From: Bryoerythrophyllum caledonicum
Lineage: Eukaryota > Streptophyta > Bryopsida > Pottiales > Pottiaceae
Assembly: GCA_963971425.1 (NCBI GenBank)
Contig: OZ020525.1
Coordinates: 14,328,187 to 14,392,186, forward strand
Direction: 5' to 3'
DNA length: 64,000 nucleotides
Below are positions 59,501-64,000 of the stretch, in pieces. The notes beneath the pieces were generated by a model that did not search any database, was not told the origin of the DNA, and saw nothing but the letters and a program-made list of their open reading frames with translations. Position numbers and translations under genes: made by a program. The stretch's first letter is position 1. Every line of letters begins with the position of its first letter.

Positions 59501-59706
59501 TCTTAGCCACTTTTTTCCTATTTGATCTGTATTTAGCTATTGAGGGCTGAGGAAAGAGGTGAAAACTCATGGTATCTATTCGCCTTGTTTCCTTTGTTAG
59601 GCCATTGATTCCAGGGTTAACCACCACGGATTGGGAGAAGTCGCTTCAGGAAGCTTGTCTGCACAGCGAGCCCCCTGCAAACTTGGTCCTCCATGAATGC
59701 TTGTAA
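56566..59706 (+). CDS. SOK: SOSEKI polarity protein (DIX-like domain)
   Basis: Six exons fit in frame: 56566-56806, 57199-57268, 57353-57480, 57789-59001, 59085-59342 and 59601-59706. They total 671 residues and a TAA stop. SOSEKI proteins are plant polarity proteins that polymerise through a DIX-like domain and sit at cell edges or corners. The domain is at about residues 49-138: EVLYMLSHGAQLEHPHMINV, then DVKARLVALRGKGMPDSFSW, SYKRKYRNTFIWCDLFDDDL and EYVLKAVKLFD. These match the SOSEKI signatures (GQLEHPHF, LRGKGM, SWSxKRxYKNxFVWxDL). The remainder is long, Ser/Lys-rich and likely disordered, with a short conserved-looking stretch (DPFLYGVLRKATRLGSSFRP). The second in-frame ATG (56623) has a stronger context (GCCGCCATGG) and may be the real start. 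The N-terminus carries three ISRTA-type repeats before the domain. Confidence 0.93.
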
Positions 59707-60859
59707 GCGTACTAACTACTTTCTCTCGATTTCCCACTCAAATTATGGCCTAAATTCTGTAGATAACTATGTCTAAATCAATGAAGCTAAAAAAAATGAA
59801 TTCATGGCATGCTTGACACAACTAGTGCAGCAGCGCCATGAGAGGGAGCCATGTGATTGCTGCCACAGCTGGGTACTGCAAGAGCGAAATTCATATCGAA
59901 TGATCAACTTTATTGTACATGGTTTATTGCTCAGTACTTATATTAAGCTTATGAAAGAGTGGATATTACAAAACCCAAGGTCTCCACTATCAAACGCCAA
60001 CCAATTGAGAAGACATTACAACAAAGGACCAATTTTGAGCTAATTCAGAACTTCCATGGCTATGAGGATATGCTTTGGTGGTACGCAGAAAGCTCTTTCT
60101 TATCACTAGCTCAAGAAGATGTAGTATCCTGATTTTGAGGAAGTATGTGTTTCTAACGACAGAGAAAGGTGACATAAAAGATGGAGTTGAGAGTGTGACA
60201 TTATAAGCAAGAGTTGAAGAACAGGCTCAATTGATATTTTGAAATATCATGGGCGTAGCTACGAGAGAGGATATGTTGTCGTTATGCTAGTCTGAAAAAG
60301 AAGATGGAGGAAGTTGTAATTTGATTGAGGTGTGCACAGGCAATGTGGGAGGACGTTCAAGCCGGAGTCATTGCAGGTGCATATGCGCGGCTGTCGTGGC
60401 CCGGGCAATAAGCCAAAACAAAGAAGTAGAGCCACTCATTATTAGTCATAATCGGCCTGTCGGTAGCGTATTATACTCCAATCAATCTGTAGGAAAATTA
60501 TGATTGTAAGATGGGTCACTCTGGACCTGTTAAAATCTCTACTCTTTCATCACCAGGGAAAGAAAATCCTATTTCATGGGAATTGAGAAGTGATAATAGA
60601 GTTTTTGGTAAAGACAACCTAAGTGTTGATATGAAAAACCTCCCTTTTTCGCTTGTTACACGCACGGTTTTTCTGTAGATGCAACGGCGACACTTTAGAT
60701 TAATCGGAACATCAATAGAGTCTGATTATATACAAACTGATCGAAGAATAAAAAAATGCGACATCACAATCAGCAATCGGTGAAAATTACACCGACGTAA
60801 TCCATGCTAACGTGGTAATCGCGGAGATGGACGTGAACATCACCACGATGTCCATCTGA
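59707..60859. other. Intergenic region
   Basis: Between SOSEKI (+) and the glycosyltransferase-like gene (-), which converge. No gene or clear repeat recognised. Confidence 0.4.
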
Positions 60860-62059
60860 TCACGTTGACGTGAATGCACAGATTTGCTTCGCAGGCGGTG
60901 CGTCCCAATCCTTCCACTGCCGCCCGAAGTTCGAGACATCTCTCATGCACTCCTCCCGTGGCCTCGCCATAATGGTGCTCGGATTGTAACTCCCTCCCGG
61001 CACAGTTGCCGCGTAAATCTTTTCCCAGTCGTGCTCCCAGTCGCCAGATCCATCACAGAGCGCCAGGCCCGCGACGCGCCCCGGCCACCCCCACTGCTTG
61101 CTCATCCTGGTCACGGCGCGCGCCGCGTCACGTCCTGTGACTGCAGGCGTGCAGGGCCGGCACTTGGCTCCGTTCAGTGTGCCCGGGGTGAGGATCGACG
61201 CCACCGGGACGTTTCCAGGCCAACGGTACTTGCGCTTCGAGAGCACACAAAAGGGGACGGGAATGGTAGCGACCGGGACCTGCAGCGCCTGCAGCTGCGC
61301 CTGGAACGCGGACTCGGAGTTGAGGGCGCGCAGCCCTCGCTTGTGCAGGAGCGGCAGGAGCGCCAGCCGCGACATCGCCGCGACGGCCGCGCTCCGGTTG
61401 CCCAGCCCGAACCTGTCGTTAAGCCCGCCGAAATGCGACCCGGCGGGCACGTAGTACCGCGCCGCGTCCAGCGACGCGAGGCGTGCGGGCGGCGCGCTCC
61501 AGAACCCGTCCACGCGCGTGCGCGCCACCCAGTCGTACCGGAACCCCCACTTCTCCTCGTGCCGCGTGATCATCGCCAAACATCCCTCCACGAGACGGAA
61601 GTACTGCAGCAGCCCCTGAACCCCGCGGGGTGAAGTCGCGCCCAAGAGCAGCTCGCGGTGGAGATCCGTCTCAGGCAGCACCTCAGGGTGGAAAATCCGC
61701 GCCGCGGCAAGGTTGCTCACGTTCTGGAGCAGCGTGAACTTGTGGGCGTTGGAATCTAGCGGCGCGTGCAGGAACACGTCGGGGCGCCATCCCGAGCCGT
61801 CGATCACGTGACGCCGGATGCTGGCCGCAGTGAGCTCGAACGCGCGCGCGCCTCCCACCAGACACAGCGCCACCCGCGGCGACATCGTGAGGTTGCCATG
61901 ACCAACTTCAGAAGACGTTACCTGCAGCGCTTGGTGAGGCTCCTTGTGAAGATGCGAGCTAATGTAGAGGCTGGGCGATGCCTTGGAGTCGTGGTCGCGG
62001 ATCAGCAACACGGTTGCAAAGAGCACGAGGACCATGAGGACCTCAGCGTTGTGGCCCAT
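60860..62059 (-). CDS. Type II membrane protein, plant glycosyltransferase-like (DUF7796-type)
   Basis: A single GC-rich exon of 399 residues with a TGA stop. Residues ~8-21 (LMVLVLFATVLLIRD) form a signal anchor, typical of Golgi type II enzymes. The luminal part opens with a beta strand and glycine loop (RVALCLVGGARAFELTA). It carries YDWVARTRVDGFWSAP (about 175-190), with an Arg/Asp pair of the kind seen in nucleotide-sugar-binding folds, followed by YYVPAGSHFGGLNDRFGLGN (about 202-221). A C-terminal region with conserved-looking cysteines follows. The RTRVDGxW and GGLNDRFG pattern is what I know from an uncharacterised plant family annotated as DUF7796; that label is from memory and no reaction is known to me. 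No intron is needed. Confidence 0.75.
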   Translation of the reverse strand: MGHNAEVLMVLVLFATVLLIRDHDSKASPSLYISSHLHKEPHQALQVTSSEVGHGNLTMSPRVALCLVGGARAFELTAASIRRHVIDGSGWRPDVFLHAPLDSNAHKFTLLQNVSNLAAARIFHPEVLPETDLHRELLLGATSPRGVQGLLQYFRLVEGCLAMITRHEEKWGFRYDWVARTRVDGFWSAPPARLASLDAARYYVPAGSHFGGLNDRFGLGNRSAAVAAMSRLALLPLLHKRGLRALNSESAFQAQLQALQVPVATIPVPFCVLSKRKYRWPGNVPVASILTPGTLNGAKCRPCTPAVTGRDAARAVTRMSKQWGWPGRVAGLALCDGSGDWEHDWEKIYAATVPGGSYNPSTIMARPREECMRDVSNFGRQWKDWDAPPAKQICAFTST

Positions 62060-63288
62060 GTTGATGATGAAATTGTTGTAGGAGCACGGCGTAATGAGAA
62101 CAAGGCGAGTCGTCGTTCGAGGGTGTGTTTCTGTGTGTGTTGGACTGTAGTTTATGTGGACTGCGACCCATAGTGTGAGATTCTATGAATCATTCTTTTC
62201 TGGTGAAAGTAATAGTACACTCGCCGTTCACAACCTCCTTCGCCGTGTAATTCACACAAGGACCAGTTCCGGGTGAAGTACGGCGACGACCCGAAGAGCG
62301 AGGATTTGTTGATTCAGAAGCCGAAGCGATCCAACAACGCTGAGCATGTTAGTGATTCCTTGCCTGAAACATACATTGTGCAACTTCGTTCCTATTTGTG
62401 TTTTGTAACGGTTTCCAGGTTTTATCAACTAATTCTTGGCTTGGGAAGAGTCTACAGACCATGTAATCTGTTATTTAAGTTGTGTTTTGTGATGGTTTCC
62501 AGATTATTGTGTTCAGGAAAAGAAGACTCTGCTGGTGAAGGTTCTTTCAGTCATTTTTCGCATTCGCTCCCTATTCTGTTGTAAAAGGTCCCCTACTCTG
62601 CGTTGGTATAGACATAAATACCGTTGCGTTCCTGTCAGAAACATGGATCCCTCTTCTTGGCGATACAGATTTCTCTTGATATAGAAATGTTGTGTTGTTT
62701 TGGAGGCTGCACAACGGTCTTTCGAACCTCGTCTGATTTGCGCTCGTGTTAGAAACATGAATTTCTCTTCAGAGAACGTCACTACCAAGAAGCCCCAAAA
62801 AACTACAGAGTGCACCGTTTTGGGGTGTAAAGACAGTTGTTGGTTCTCTCTTTCTTGGTATTCTTTTGTATTCCGTTTTCTCATGAGACTCGTTGTGACT
62901 GCTACTGCAGCTCCCTCGGATGCAAGAAAACGACCCAAATTACGCATGATGTATTTGGAAATGTGTTCCTGTGTATTCTGATATGATCTTTGCAAGGAAT
63001 GAGAAAAAAGGAATGGCTCTTGAGGTGCTCGGTACATCCGTAGATCAGATATAAGGGAAGCAGGTCGCTCCCGATCGCACCTTGTTGAAGTCACTGCCAT
63101 TCATGCACAACAGGTCACCAAGGAACATTATATACTTTCATCGCAATCCTTGCCGAACCATATGGTTCATGAGGCAATCTTCTCTTGACTCTTGATGGAA
63201 ACCCGATGAATGTTTCATGGAATGTACACACAAGTAGTGCAGTGTTTTGCAATAAGAGTGTGTTTCACATATCATATGTCAATGTCGA
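62060..63288. other. Intergenic, with one possible orphan exon
   Basis: The promoter of the minus-strand gene lies at the left. 62261-62348 reads on + as DQFRVKYGDDPKSEDLLIQK then PKRSNNAEH after an acceptor-like ACACAAG. It is GC-rich and coding-like, but I cannot connect it to a gene. Two related TTTTGTRAYGGTTTCCAG segments occur at 62400 and 62487. Confidence 0.35.
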
Positions 63289-63596
63289 CCCTTGAAGGTC
63301 TGTTGGGAACGATATATACGGTCACATATTTTACTGTCAGAATCTAAAAGTTTAGCAAGACATACACCTCTGGAGTGAAGATTCTTCAATTAACATCCTT
63401 CGTTTGGAGGTCATTTCAATTAATCTCAGGTGCAGTAATGATCTCAATTTGAAATGCCATGTATTATCATTGGATTGGGCTCAACACAAATACAGGTTTT
63501 GTTGCTAATGTATACATTAATTCTTACACCTTGTATGTCAAATGCACAGAAAACATCGTGTTGCAACCTTATTCGGGCTTCTCGAACCTTTAAGGG
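63289..63596. mobile_element. Diverged piggyBac-like MITE, copy of 43688
   Basis: It starts CCCTTGAAGGTCTGTTGGGA and ends CGAACCTTTAAGGG, with the internal stretch GGAGGTCATTTCAATT matching the 43.7-kb element in reverse. The flanks TCGA and CTAA are mutated TTAA sites. Confidence 0.65.
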
Positions 63597-63819
63597 CTAA
63601 GAGATCAGCAAAAAGTACTATTACATTCATGTTACAGAGCTCAAAATAAGTTCAAATACCGTAAAATTTCTCAACAGCGGTGCTCGTTCTGTTCGCTTCA
63701 AAATACCAACATGTCCATGCACAAACTTAACAACTATTTTGTAAAGAGAGCCTCGTGAAGAACAACTAATATGTACTATTATCTGCAAAGGATTCATCAA
63801 AGCACTTTTAGGAGTTGAC

Positions 63820-63903
63820 CTAAAACTTGGGAGTGTTCCGTATCCACTTTGTGGCGACCCATTTCTCGCCTTTGATCACTGGGCAGCTTCCGTGCAAGGC
63901 AGT
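63820..63903 (-). CDS. Prolyl 4-hydroxylase, terminal exon (partial)
   Basis: On the minus strand an acceptor (ATACCACAG) precedes 28 codons, TALHGSCPVIKGEKWVATKW then IRNTPKF, and a TAG stop. LHGSCPVIKGEKWxATKWI is the conserved C-terminal signature of plant prolyl 4-hydroxylases, 2-oxoglutarate/Fe(II) enzymes of the ER and Golgi that hydroxylate proline in cell-wall glycoproteins. Within the signature are the His and the basic residue (Lys of PVIKGEK) typical of the iron and 2-oxoglutarate site. The rest of the gene lies beyond the right edge of the window; 63904-64000 is intron. Confidence 0.88.
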   Translation of the reverse strand, partial: TALHGSCPVIKGEKWVATKWIRNTPKF

Positions 63904-64000
63904 CTGTGGTATAGAACAACAAAATTAGAACCAGAATTTTTTTTTAAAAGTAAAAAAAAAGGTAGAGATTCATGAAAGAGTTATTTGTAAAGCAAGGCAG

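Noticed and set aside
60884..61633. 249-codon + strand open frame opposite the glycosyltransferase-like gene
   Set aside because: Arg/Pro-rich shadow of a GC-rich exon; the minus-strand frame has the signal anchor and conserved motifs.

Overview
The window reads as nuclear DNA of a land plant. It carries intron-containing plant genes with GT..AG junctions and GC-rich exons in AT-rich surroundings: an EMS1/EXS-type LRR receptor kinase, a CDC20 APC/C activator, a two-B3-domain DNA-binding protein, a SOSEKI polarity protein, a plant-type Golgi glycosyltransferase-like protein, the last exon of a prolyl 4-hydroxylase, and a U2 snRNA gene. The exact lineage cannot be fixed by eye. A non-seed plant (bryophyte or lycophyte) is my guess only.

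Layout. 1.3-6.3 kb: EMS1-like receptor kinase on +. 9.5-17.9 kb: three loci of unrecognised protein families (a decayed gene on -, a two-exon gene on + with a possible ubiquitin-like C-terminus, and a two-exon gene on - with a coiled coil and RING-like cysteines). 18.9-21.4 kb: tandem duplications and pyrimidine-rich DNA. 22.0-25.6 kb: a three-exon gene on - whose residue pattern and spacing match the catalytic core of RAG1/Transib recombinases. 26.0-27.5 kb: a same-strand companion gene broken by a 137-bp tandem duplication and an in-frame TAG. 27.9-28.35 kb: four tandem 116-117 bp units, each a near-perfect hairpin. 30.6 kb: a tRNA-derived SINE with target-site duplication. 32.5-35.0 kb: small inverted-repeat elements. 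35.4 kb: U2 snRNA with plant-type promoter elements. 36.5-38.1 kb: CDC20 on +. 39.1-40.7 kb: B3 gene on -. 41.9-55.6 kb: a nest of non-autonomous DNA transposons, several of them piggyBac-like with TTAA ends and inserted into one another. 56.6-59.7 kb: SOSEKI on +. 60.9-62.1 kb: glycosyltransferase-like gene on -. 63.8 kb: terminal exon of a prolyl 4-hydroxylase on -, continuing past the window.

The single-copy genes do not form a pathway; they are ordinary neighbours separated by repeats. The most unusual content is the RAG1/Transib-like recombinase gene and the damaged companion genes around it. In these reading frames all five premature stops I found are TAG, as expected from C-to-T decay of CAG codons in methylated, silenced DNA. 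I could not identify the termini of the recombinase element.
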